39,259 nucleotides of DNA, taken from positions 1 through 39,259 of the forward strand of contig CANICR010000007.1 in NCBI GenBank assembly GCA_947466405.1, written 5' to 3'. A model generated the notes under the pieces. That model saw only the letters and a list, made by a program, of their open reading frames with translations. It was not told the DNA's origin and ran no database searches. Of this stretch, positions 32,390 through 39,259 are shown piece after piece. The stretch comes from Chitinophagaceae bacterium. Its GTDB lineage: Bacteria > Bacteroidota > Bacteroidia > Chitinophagales > Chitinophagaceae. The translations under genes and the position numbers were made by a program. Each line of letters begins with the position of its first letter. The stretch's first letter is position 1.

Positions 32390-34435
32390 CTAATTTACAA
32401 ACCACCATTGAATACCAAATCTAATCATAAAGCCTTGTGTTGGATACAACGGTGCAGCAAAATTATTATTAATCCAACTAAACCCATTTTTAAAGCTAGC
32501 TGTATTTAAATTTTCTGCCCTAATAAATCCCGCAAAAGCTTTGATTCTAAAATGAGTAAAGATGGAGATATCTGGAATATTATGTATTGTAGTAGTGTCT
32601 TGAACAAAAAACTGGCCAATAACTGGGGAGTATCCATAGGCTTTGTAGGCCGAGTAATACCTTACTTCTACTCCAGTAGATAAAAGTAAATTTTTGAAAA
32701 AGCGTCCTTCGTAAGCGATTCTATTCCTGCTAAGAAATAATGGCACTTTTATTGGAGAAGATAAGCCTGTTTGCTGAAAGGTACACTCTGCATGCCATAC
32801 CCAATTTTTGGTAAGTTTTATTTTTTTACTTGCTAATATCTGTACCAAATGAATTACGCTATTATCCTGTTCGCTTTGATAATAATTTTTATAAAATGCA
32901 TGGTGCAATATCAGGTTGCTATTGATATTGATATTAAGAAAAGGATTTTTCGACTCTGCTCCAAATGAAATAATATTCTCTTTTTTGTAATCAACTTTGT
33001 TACCTAAATTAAATGCAGATCTATTATCATAAATAAAAGACTGAGACCTGTTAATATTCTTGAAATAGAAAGCTACATTTCCCACTTTTTTATTAAAATT
33101 TCTACTCAAAGAAATATCCATTGAATAATCTCCTTGATTATGTCCATTTAAATAATAAGCTCCTTTACTTTTTATATCCCACAATTTATTTTTAGTATTA
33201 TTTATATACTCTCCATGAATGAAGGTGTTATTGAAAACTATATTTTCGGATTTAACATCTCCGATAATTTTTTGATAGCTAATACCTACTAAAAAAAACT
33301 GATTATTGTTTTTTGAATCAGGATATTGAACAATACTAAAGTCATGTGTGTAGGTTCGCCATTTTTCATACAAGGAAAGGGTATCACGAGGATTAGTGAT
33401 TGTCATACCATACCATTGACTGTACACACTGGAATCTGTAGCAGCGTCACTATATAAAAAACGATTTTTTACCGAATTGTAAGCATATTGAAACCTGGTT
33501 TTTGGATAGAACGAATACCCCTTGGTAGAATCGTTAATAATAGTAGTAACTTTTTTACCAAAGTCGTACATCTGTTTGAAGTATACATTAATATCCTGGT
33601 AATGATTGCCTGTTGAAACTGTAGTAACAAATGGACTATTTCTATACAATGCTCCTGCACCCAAGTTGACAGGTACTGTAAAACGATCTTTTCTATTGGG
33701 GTCAATTAAATCAGCATTGTTTTCAATGCCGCCATTTTCCGATGCTCTTATATTATTTCCAAACAAAGAAAAAAGTGCATTATATCTTTCATGCTTTCCC
33801 TGATAATTAGAAAACAATCGATAACTATTATGATTATTGTTTTGAGTTACAAAAAAACCTGGTGCAGTTATCAATTTGTAATCAAATCCTATGTTTGTTC
33901 TTGGATTAATATTTTGAGTATACCCGGCTTTCAACATTTGCTCTTTACCTGAAGCCAGCTGATAGCTGATAAACGAAAATGGTTTGGTAGTATTGTAAAA
34001 CTTTGTGTTTTCATTTGTAAATTTATAAATATCGAAAGCATGAAACCCCATGTCAAATCCAATAATAGAAGTGGGTATATACAACAGCGAAGTTGCTGCT
34101 GCCCCATTGTTTCCCAAATAAGCAAAAGTAGATGGAACGGAAAAATATCTATCAAAATCATCGATAGAAGAGTCTAAGCGATTCAACTTATTATCAGCAA
34201 GGAATTTGAAGAAAATTTTTATGGAATCTTTCGCATCATTTCTATGCTCAAAACCAAGTGTATCATACCTAGTCTCGCTTTTTGCAGTGCTTTGATTCTG
34301 GCTATTAACGTTATTATTTGATTCATTTGAATTATTTCCGCTTATTGATCTAACATCTTTTCTAATCTTTGGCCTCTGCGAAAGAGCAGAAAAAGATAAG
34401 ATGCTTAATAAAATAATACTTACAAAACTTTTCAT
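32390..34435 (-). CDS. Putative porin (Porin_10-like outer-membrane barrel)
   Basis: 681 residues with signal peptide (residues 1-19, ending SALSQ), then a Ser/Asn/Gln-rich linker ('SGNNSNESNNNVNSQNQST') and a large beta-barrel of many amphipathic strands, ending 'GFMIRFGIQWWFVN' with the aromatic final strand typical of outer-membrane proteins. Blocks such as 'YDTLGFEHRNDAKDSIKIFF' and 'TYLGNxG'-like 'STFAYLGNNGAAAT' match the Bacteroidota putative porin family. It begins 16 bases after the purine nucleoside phosphorylase stop codon on the same strand, and this pairing recurs in the phylum, so nucleoside or phosphate uptake is possible but unproven. Confidence 0.82.
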   Translation of the reverse strand: MKSFVSIILLSILSFSALSQRPKIRKDVRSISGNNSNESNNNVNSQNQSTAKSETRYDTLGFEHRNDAKDSIKIFFKFLADNKLNRLDSSIDDFDRYFSVPSTFAYLGNNGAAATSLLYIPTSIIGFDMGFHAFDIYKFTNENTKFYNTTKPFSFISYQLASGKEQMLKAGYTQNINPRTNIGFDYKLITAPGFFVTQNNNHNSYRLFSNYQGKHERYNALFSLFGNNIRASENGGIENNADLIDPNRKDRFTVPVNLGAGALYRNSPFVTTVSTGNHYQDINVYFKQMYDFGKKVTTIINDSTKGYSFYPKTRFQYAYNSVKNRFLYSDAATDSSVYSQWYGMTITNPRDTLSLYEKWRTYTHDFSIVQYPDSKNNNQFFLVGISYQKIIGDVKSENIVFNNTFIHGEYINNTKNKLWDIKSKGAYYLNGHNQGDYSMDISLSRNFNKKVGNVAFYFKNINRSQSFIYDNRSAFNLGNKVDYKKENIISFGAESKNPFLNININSNLILHHAFYKNYYQSEQDNSVIHLVQILASKKIKLTKNWVWHAECTFQQTGLSSPIKVPLFLSRNRIAYEGRFFKNLLLSTGVEVRYYSAYKAYGYSPVIGQFFVQDTTTIHNIPDISIFTHFRIKAFAGFIRAENLNTASFKNGFSWINNNFAAPLYPTQGFMIRFGIQWWFVN

Positions 34436-34451
34436 TAATTATATTTCAATT

Positions 34452-35267
34452 TTATATAACAGCGATCAATGCATTGAAAATTAATTTCAATTTAGGCTCT
34501 GCTGCTTTTGCTGCCTGTAATACTTCTTCATGTGTTATAGGTATCTCAAATCCCTCAACCCACATATCTGTAATAACACTAATTGCAAAACATGATAAGC
34601 CCATGTGAATGGCTGCAATAACTTCCTGAACAGTACTCATTCCAACCGCATCCCCACCAATTGCTTTAATCATTCTATACTCGGCTTTGGTTTCAAATGT
34701 GGGGCCAGTAACACTGATGTATACGCCTTCTTGTAAATGAATACTGTTTTTTCCTGCAATATCTTTTGCTGTTTGAATTAACTTAAAATTGTAGGGTTCA
34801 CTCATATCTGGAAATCTAGGACCAAATTCTATATCATTTTTACCAACTAAAGGGTTTGGAACAAACTGACTAACATGATCTTTTATTATCATCAAGTCAC
34901 CTACTTTAAAATCAGGATTTACTCCGCCAGCGGCATTACTAATTAATAGGGTTTTAATACCTAAACATTTCATCACCCGAATTGGGAAAACAACTTCTTG
35001 TGCCGAATATCCTTCGTAATGATGAAATCTTCCCGACATGACTACAATTTTTTTGCCACTTAATTCACCAAAAATCAATTTCCCACTATGCCCTTCTACG
35101 GTACTAATTGGAAAATTTGGAATGTCTTTATATGATATTTCTTTTTCTATAAGAAGATCGGATGTAAAATTGCCCAATCCGCTACCTAGTACAACCCCAA
35201 TAGAAGGAACGAGAGTACAATTCGATTTAATGAAATCAACCGCTTCAAATACTTTTTCTTTACTCAT
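34452..35267 (-). CDS. Purine nucleoside phosphorylase, trimeric class I
   Basis: 271 residues. It splits inosine and guanosine with phosphate into base and ribose 1-phosphate. Motifs: 'GVVLGSGLGNFTSDL' (phosphate loop Ser), 'MSGRFHHYEGY' (His of the phosphate site), 'LLISNAAGGVNPDFKVGDLM', 'YISVTGPTFETKAEYRMI' (purine-site Glu), 'AVGMSTVQEVIAA' and 'ISVITDMWVEG', where the base-contacting Asn of mammalian PNP ('TNKV') is replaced by TD. That change may affect base preference. ATG at 35267. It is followed closely by the porin gene and diverges from sucC. Confidence 0.95.
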   Translation of the reverse strand: MSKEKVFEAVDFIKSNCTLVPSIGVVLGSGLGNFTSDLLIEKEISYKDIPNFPISTVEGHSGKLIFGELSGKKIVVMSGRFHHYEGYSAQEVVFPIRVMKCLGIKTLLISNAAGGVNPDFKVGDLMIIKDHVSQFVPNPLVGKNDIEFGPRFPDMSEPYNFKLIQTAKDIAGKNSIHLQEGVYISVTGPTFETKAEYRMIKAIGGDAVGMSTVQEVIAAIHMGLSCFAISVITDMWVEGFEIPITHEEVLQAAKAAEPKLKLIFNALIAVI

Positions 35268-35289
35268 TTATACAATTTAATATTATTTG

Positions 35290-35297
35290 CAAATTTA
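35290..35297 (-). promoter_or_regulatory. -7 promoter candidate for the PNP-porin operon
   Basis: The minus strand reads TAAATTTG, matching TAnnTTTG, 23 bases before the PNP ATG. The -33 position has only a weak match. Confidence 0.5.
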
Positions 35298-35442
35298 CGG
35301 TAGAATAAGGTGATATAATAACTTGAACCCATAGAGCTCCTGATATTAATTACTTGTAGAAAATGGGATTATTTAGAAAAAGGCGTATCAATTAGATTAT
35401 GTATTTTTTTCATGCATTCATAAACAATGAAACATCTTTGCA

Positions 35443-35474
35443 ATTGCCTAATCAACACAATTTACTTACTTTTG
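35443..35474 (+). promoter_or_regulatory. Promoter of sucC
   Basis: ATTG (-33, 35443-35446), a 20-base spacer and TACTTTTG (-7, 35467-35474, exact TAnnTTTG) place transcription start near 35480, about ten bases before the ATG at 35490. This also argues against the upstream in-frame start at 35427. Confidence 0.7.
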
Positions 35475-35489
35475 CAAAAAAAATACAAG

Positions 35490-36701
35490 ATGAACTTACA
35501 TGAATATCAAGCAAAGGAGTTACTGAAAAAATTTAATGTACCAGTACAGGAAGGTGTTGCCTGTAGTACTGTTAATGAAGCAGAGGAAGCTTATCGCCAA
35601 ATTCATACACAGTACGGTAGCAAATTTGCTGTTGTAAAGGCTCAAATTCATGCAGGGGGAAGAGGTAAAGGGAGTATTCAAGGAAAAGAGCAACGAGGTG
35701 TTGCAGTAGGGAAAAGCATGGAAGATGTGGTAAAGATTGCAGAAAATATTTTAGGAGGCACATTAGTTACGATACAAACTGGACCAGAAGGAAAATTAGT
35801 TAGCAAAGTATTGGTTGCTCAGGATGTATATTATGAAGGGCCTAATCCAGTAAAAGAGTTTTATTTAGCTGTATTATTAGATAGAAGTAGTTGCATGAAT
35901 GTAATCATGTATAGTACAGAAGGTGGTATGAACATTGAGGATGTTGCTCACAATACTCCTGAAAAAATATTTAAAGAATTTGTTCATCCAGGTGGAAAAC
36001 TTCAAGGTTTTCAAGCTAGAAAAATTGCATTTAATTTAGAATTAAGTGGAGAGGCTTTTAAAAATTGCGTAAAGTTTGTAACAAATTTATATAACGCATA
36101 TGTAGATTTAGACTGCGGAATGCTAGAAATAAATCCACTATTCAAAACAAGTGATGATAAGATCATTGCAGTGGATTGTAAGATGAATGTAGATGACAAT
36201 GCATTAATGCGTCATGCGGATGTAGCGGCTTTGAGAGATTTTTCAGAAGAAGATCCTACCGAAGTTGAAGCAGGTAAATTCAATCTTAATTTTGTAAAAT
36301 TAGATGGTAATGTTGGTTGTATGGTTAATGGCGCTGGATTAGCAATGGCAACCATGGATATGATTAAATTAAGTGGTGGCGAGCCTGCAAATTTTCTTGA
36401 TGTTGGCGGTACAGCGAATGCTCAAACTGTGGAAGCTGGATTTAGAATAATCATGAAAGATCCAAAAGTAAAAGCAATTCTTATTAATATATTTGGTGGT
36501 ATTGTTCGCTGTGATCGTGTAGCCCAAGGCGTAATTGACGCATACAAAAGCATTGGAAATATCGAGATCCCAATAATAGTAAGATTACAAGGAACAAATG
36601 CGGATGTTGCTAAAAAATTAATTGATGAAAGCGGATTAAAGGTACAAAGTGCTATATTACTTAGTGAAGCTGCTGCTTTGGTTAATAAAGCCGTTGCGTA
36701 A
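35490..36701 (+). CDS. sucC: Succinyl-CoA synthetase beta subunit
   Basis: 403 residues from ATG 35490 ('MNLHEYQAKELLKKFNVPV', the family N-terminus). Succinyl-CoA synthetase converts succinyl-CoA to succinate with formation of ATP or GTP in the TCA cycle. The N-terminal ATP-grasp domain has 'VVKAQIHAGGRGKG' and 'LDCGMLEINPLF', with 'VDCKMNVDDNALMRH' for the metal site. The C-terminal domain has 'GAGLAMATMDMIKLSGG', 'NFLDVGGTANAQTV', 'INIFGGIVRCD' and 'RLQGTNADVAKKLI'. The alpha subunit gene sucD is not adjacent, as often in Bacteroidota. Convergent with the fucose synthase gene. Confidence 0.97.
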   Translation: MNLHEYQAKELLKKFNVPVQEGVACSTVNEAEEAYRQIHTQYGSKFAVVKAQIHAGGRGKGSIQGKEQRGVAVGKSMEDVVKIAENILGGTLVTIQTGPEGKLVSKVLVAQDVYYEGPNPVKEFYLAVLLDRSSCMNVIMYSTEGGMNIEDVAHNTPEKIFKEFVHPGGKLQGFQARKIAFNLELSGEAFKNCVKFVTNLYNAYVDLDCGMLEINPLFKTSDDKIIAVDCKMNVDDNALMRHADVAALRDFSEEDPTEVEAGKFNLNFVKLDGNVGCMVNGAGLAMATMDMIKLSGGEPANFLDVGGTANAQTVEAGFRIIMKDPKVKAILINIFGGIVRCDRVAQGVIDAYKSIGNIEIPIIVRLQGTNADVAKKLIDESGLKVQSAILLSEAAALVNKAVA

Positions 36702-36715
36702 TTTATTGCTGGATT

Positions 36716-37666
36716 TTACAATTTCATTTCTCTCAAGTGATGTACATTTTCTAAAAACCAATTGTACGTTTCTGTAACGCCTTCTATTAAATTAGTTGTT
36801 GCCGTCCATCCTTCGTTTCTCATTTTAGAAACTTCTAATACTTTACGAGGTGTACCATTAGGCTTACTTGAATCCCATATTATTTCTCCTTCATGCCCTA
36901 CCACTTTTTGAATAATTGAAGACAATTCCCTGATTGTAATATCTGCACCCGTTCCAATATTGTAAATATGATCTGAGAGATTCTTTTCAAAAGCGAATAT
37001 GATTCCGTCTGCAAGATCTTCTACGTAAATAAATTCACGCAAAGCACTACCATTGCCCCAAAGCGTTACCGGTTCATTGCTTTTTACTTTTGCTTCATGA
37101 AATTTTCTTATCATAGCAGGTAACACATGAGAAGTTTGTAAATCAAAATTATCTTTTATACCATAAGTATTAGTTGGCATCAAACAAATGAAATTCCTAT
37201 TGAATTGCTTGCGAATAGCTTCGCATGTTTTAATTCCTGCAATCTTTGCCAATGCATACCATTCATTGGTTGGTTCCAAAGCTGAAGATAGCAAGTACTC
37301 TTCTTTTATTGGCTGAGGGCACATTTTTGGATACACACATGAACTACCAAGAAAAATAAATTTTTCAACATCATTTTCTAAAGCAGCGTTCATCAAATTA
37401 TTTTGTATCAGCAAATTATCCATTAAAAATTGATACGGATAATTATTATTTGCCATAATTCCACCTACTCTAGCAGCAGAATCAAAAACAAATTGTGGCT
37501 TTTCATTTTGAAAAAAATCATTGACTAATTTTTGATTTCTTAGGTCTAATTCCGCAGAGGAAATCGTAATAATATTACTATACCCTTTTTTTAAAAGAGC
37601 TCTATGAATAGCCGAACCTACAATACCATTATGACCAGCAATAAATATCTTATCTGTGTAACCCAA
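36716..37666 (-). CDS. fcl: GDP-L-fucose synthase
   Basis: 316 residues. It performs the epimerisation and NADPH reduction of GDP-4-keto-6-deoxymannose to GDP-L-fucose for surface glycans. Short-chain dehydrogenase features: 'IFIAGHNGIVGSAIHRAL' (nucleotide loop, residues about 7-24), 'DSAARVGGIMANN', 'FLGSSCVYPKMCPQPIKE' (catalytic Ser region), 'NEWYALAKIAGIKTCEA' (Tyr and Lys) and 'LMPTNTYGIKDNFDLQTSHV'. The start appears to be TTG at 37666, because a TAA lies three codons upstream and no ATG precedes the Rossmann strand. The partner GDP-mannose dehydratase is not in the window. It follows the SAM-hydrolase gene by 20 bases. Confidence 0.95.
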   Translation of the reverse strand: MGYTDKIFIAGHNGIVGSAIHRALLKKGYSNIITISSAELDLRNQKLVNDFFQNEKPQFVFDSAARVGGIMANNNYPYQFLMDNLLIQNNLMNAALENDVEKFIFLGSSCVYPKMCPQPIKEEYLLSSALEPTNEWYALAKIAGIKTCEAIRKQFNRNFICLMPTNTYGIKDNFDLQTSHVLPAMIRKFHEAKVKSNEPVTLWGNGSALREFIYVEDLADGIIFAFEKNLSDHIYNIGTGADITIRELSSIIQKVVGHEGEIIWDSSKPNGTPRKVLEVSKMRNEGWTATTNLIEGVTETYNWFLENVHHLREMKL

Positions 37667-37686
37667 CTTTTGTTAATTTAAAAATA

Positions 37687-38520
37687 TTAATGAAAAAATA
37701 CTTTTACGGTTTGATAAAAAAGGCGGCTATTTAAATACTGTTGCTGAATGGTTTGTTGTTGTTTTTCTGAATAGCCCTGCAGTCCAAATAAACCAGCGGC
37801 ATTACCTTTATTGACCGCAATTTCAAGATATCCTGCTGAATTAAAATAAGCTAGCTTTTCTCCTTCAGCTACATCCGAATATGTTTCGCTAATCTTATCA
37901 ATAATTTCATCTCTTTTGAAAATAATCGAAAACTTTTTCCCTTGCCTGTTTTCTTCAAACTCAACCTTATTAATATTTACAATTACATTTTCAAAATTGT
38001 CAATAAATATTATTTGTCCTTCAATATAATCATCTCCAATAATGGGCCTCAAAGGATTTTTTTCAACAAACTGAACATTCACACTTCCAACTTCTTCAAT
38101 TGTTTTGCCGTTACTAAGTTCATGAAAAGCTTTTGCAAAAACATTGGTACAAAAGAGTGTGCTTTTTTGAGAAATCTTATCCAATTCCAGACTAACAACT
38201 TTCTGAGGTAACTCTTCTAATATCATGGTTAACAGACCGTTATCTGCGCAGCCAATAAAATGCCCATTATGTTCTGCTAACAACATATGATCCAACTTTT
38301 CATCAAAAATATTTACAAGGATTAAATGAAAAGTTCCTGTAGGATAATTTTTAATGGCATTTCGGCAAACATATGCCGCCTGTGGATAATTGAAAGCTGA
38401 TAAAGAATGGGTAATGTCAATTATATTAATATCCTGCTGATATCTTAGAAACTGCCCTTTTATAGCTCCTGTCAGGAAGTCTTGTTCTCCAATATCACTT
38501 ATCATGGTTAAAAGGGGCAT
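37687..38520 (-). CDS. SAM hydroxide adenosyltransferase family protein (DUF62)
   Basis: 277 residues. Members split S-adenosylmethionine with water into adenosine and methionine; the fluorinase and chlorinase enzymes are specialised relatives. Visible: 'LTMISDIGEQDFLTGAIKG' (the conserved Asp before Gly and the Asp-Phe pair), 'INIIDITHSLSAFNYPQAAYV', cited in part, 'GTFHLILVNIFDE' and 'NGHFIGCADNGLLTMIL' (conserved Asn-Gly/Asp), then the C-terminal beta domain 'GQIIFIDNFENVIVNI' and 'YSDVAEGEKLAYFNSAGYLEIAVN', cited in part. Halogenase-type loop insertions are absent. Physiological purpose is unclear; SAM turnover is the usual suggestion. ATG at 38520. Confidence 0.9.
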   Translation of the reverse strand: MPLLTMISDIGEQDFLTGAIKGQFLRYQQDINIIDITHSLSAFNYPQAAYVCRNAIKNYPTGTFHLILVNIFDEKLDHMLLAEHNGHFIGCADNGLLTMILEELPQKVVSLELDKISQKSTLFCTNVFAKAFHELSNGKTIEEVGSVNVQFVEKNPLRPIIGDDYIEGQIIFIDNFENVIVNINKVEFEENRQGKKFSIIFKRDEIIDKISETYSDVAEGEKLAYFNSAGYLEIAVNKGNAAGLFGLQGYSEKQQQTIQQQYLNSRLFYQTVKVFFH

Positions 38521-38623
38521 TGTTCTTAATCTTATTTTTTATGGCAGCTTATTGATAAAGATTAAAGTTACATGAAAAGTGATTTATATACCTCAAACAG
38601 GCACAGAATATATAGGACTTTTT

Positions 38624-39259
38624 TTATTTAATCAACTGCTCATTTTTATAAAAAAAATTTCTTACTAACTTATCTGCCCATGCTGGGAAAATCTTATTCA
38701 TAAAGATTGTTTGTTTCCCTTTGAATGTGAGCACGAGTGTTCTTTTTCTTTTTTCAATGGAACGTAAAATATGCTGAGCACAAACTTCCGATTTCATTAA
38801 TGAATTTTCATCAAGCGGACTTTCACCTTGTGCGATAGCTTTTTCATTTAACGCAGCATTTCTGATATTACTTTTTGTAAAACCTGGACAAACCCACATA
38901 ACATTCACCCCTAGGTGTAACAACTCTGTTCTTAATGATTCTAGCCATCCATTTAGCGCAAACTTACTGGCTGAATAACCACTCCTTCCTGGCAAACCCC
39001 TATACCCTGCAATGGAAGAAATACCAACGATAGACCCTTTCCTTTCAATAATTGAATGTAAAGCCTCTTTAGTACAATAAACAGTTCCAAAGAAATTAAT
39101 ATCCATCACTTTTTTAATGACTTGAATATCAGTATTAACAAATTCAGAGCGCATTGAAACTCCTGCATTATTTATTAAAATATCAATCCCTCCAAATTTA
39201 GCAATAGTGGATTGAATAAAAACTGCACAATCTTCTTGTTTGCTTACATCTGCGACTAC
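38624..39259 (-). CDS. Short-chain dehydrogenase/reductase, N-terminus outside the window
   Basis: The last 212 codons are visible; the frame is open to the window edge, so the start and most of the cofactor-binding Rossmann N-terminus are missing. SDR motifs: 'DILINNAGVSM' (structural NNAG), 'GISSIAGYRGLPGRSGYSASK' cited in part, with catalytic Ser, Tyr and Lys in S-x12-Y-x3-K arrangement, and 'VNVMWVCPGFTKS' (PG motif). The basic C-terminus ('NKIFPAWADKLVRNFFYKN') resembles membrane-associated SDRs of the DltE/short-chain type that reduce lipid substrates. Substrate unknown. An internal ATG at 39154 is not the start because homology continues upstream. Confidence 0.92.
   Translation of the reverse strand, partial: VVADVSKQEDCAVFIQSTIAKFGGIDILINNAGVSMRSEFVNTDIQVIKKVMDINFFGTVYCTKEALHSIIERKGSIVGISSIAGYRGLPGRSGYSASKFALNGWLESLRTELLHLGVNVMWVCPGFTKSNIRNAALNEKAIAQGESPLDENSLMKSEVCAQHILRSIEKRKRTLVLTFKGKQTIFMNKIFPAWADKLVRNFFYKNEQLIK

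Noticed and set aside
1-39259. CRISPR arrays, insertion sequences, prophage, tRNA or riboswitches
   Set aside because: Reading both strands showed no regularly spaced repeats, transposase motifs, tRNA T-loop/CCA patterns or recognisable riboswitch cores; only the SRP RNA was found among structured RNAs.

Overview
The window is an AT-rich stretch of bacterial chromosome, almost certainly from the phylum Bacteroidota and probably a Chitinophagaceae/Sphingobacteriales-like lineage. That assignment is inferred from gene families typical of the group: a DUF5103 type IX secretion plug-like protein, a TamL-type BamA/TamA lipoprotein, an HYC_CC_PP-family protein, a Porin_10-like barrel beside purine nucleoside phosphorylase, BshC for bacillithiol, an archaeal/eukaryote-type ProS, and promoters of the TAnnTTTG (-7) / TTG (-33) kind. 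No transposase, integrase, phage gene, CRISPR array, tRNA or rRNA was seen. No gene-free stretch exceeds 300 bases. The largest gaps are 6489-6746 (holds the SRP RNA), 24663-24870 (holds a terminator), 35268-35489 (divergent promoters) and 18003-18190 (lon leader).

Layout. 1-2491 (minus strand): an ECF sigma factor, a small membrane anti-sigma candidate, a Spy/CnrX-like metal-sensor candidate and the N-terminal 271 codons of a multicopper oxidase, read as one envelope/metal-response operon. 2612-8036: pdxJ, a TlpA-like thioredoxin, a degenerate trpF, trpG/pabA, a short transaldolase, the 4.5S SRP RNA with its own promoter and terminator stem, and the DUF5103 gene. 8085-12514: an FtsX/LolCE-like permease, a TrmH/SpoU RNA methyltransferase and TamL. 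12540-18002: mainly translation and tRNA maturation genes (truB, proS, miaA, a pRiA4b ORF-3-like gene, the CCA-adding enzyme). 18191-23569: lon, then three membrane or lipoprotein unknowns and an M42 aminopeptidase. 23649-27862: a stand-alone LuxE-like gene, bshC and rimO. 27953-29977: a tight two-gene unit encoding a class I glutamine amidotransferase-like protein with an atypical nucleophile elbow and an ATP-grasp-like protein. I regard this pair as the best candidate for an undescribed biosynthetic system. 30016-32300: a second metal-related cluster (HYC_CC_PP protein, two exported HMA proteins, a small outer-membrane barrel) with its own promoter and intervening hairpins. 32390-39259: putative porin plus PNP, sucC, GDP-L-fucose synthase, a SAM-hydrolase-family protein and an SDR that runs off the window.

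How the genes fit together. Most are core housekeeping genes. The two metal-linked modules lie about 30 kb apart and could cooperate: periplasmic copper oxidation (multicopper oxidase) at one end, exported metal-binding HMA/HYC proteins at the other. The amidotransferase/ATP-grasp pair suggests an ATP-dependent amidation or ligation of an unknown carboxylate. Several genes seem to start with TTG or GTG, so automated starts here need care.
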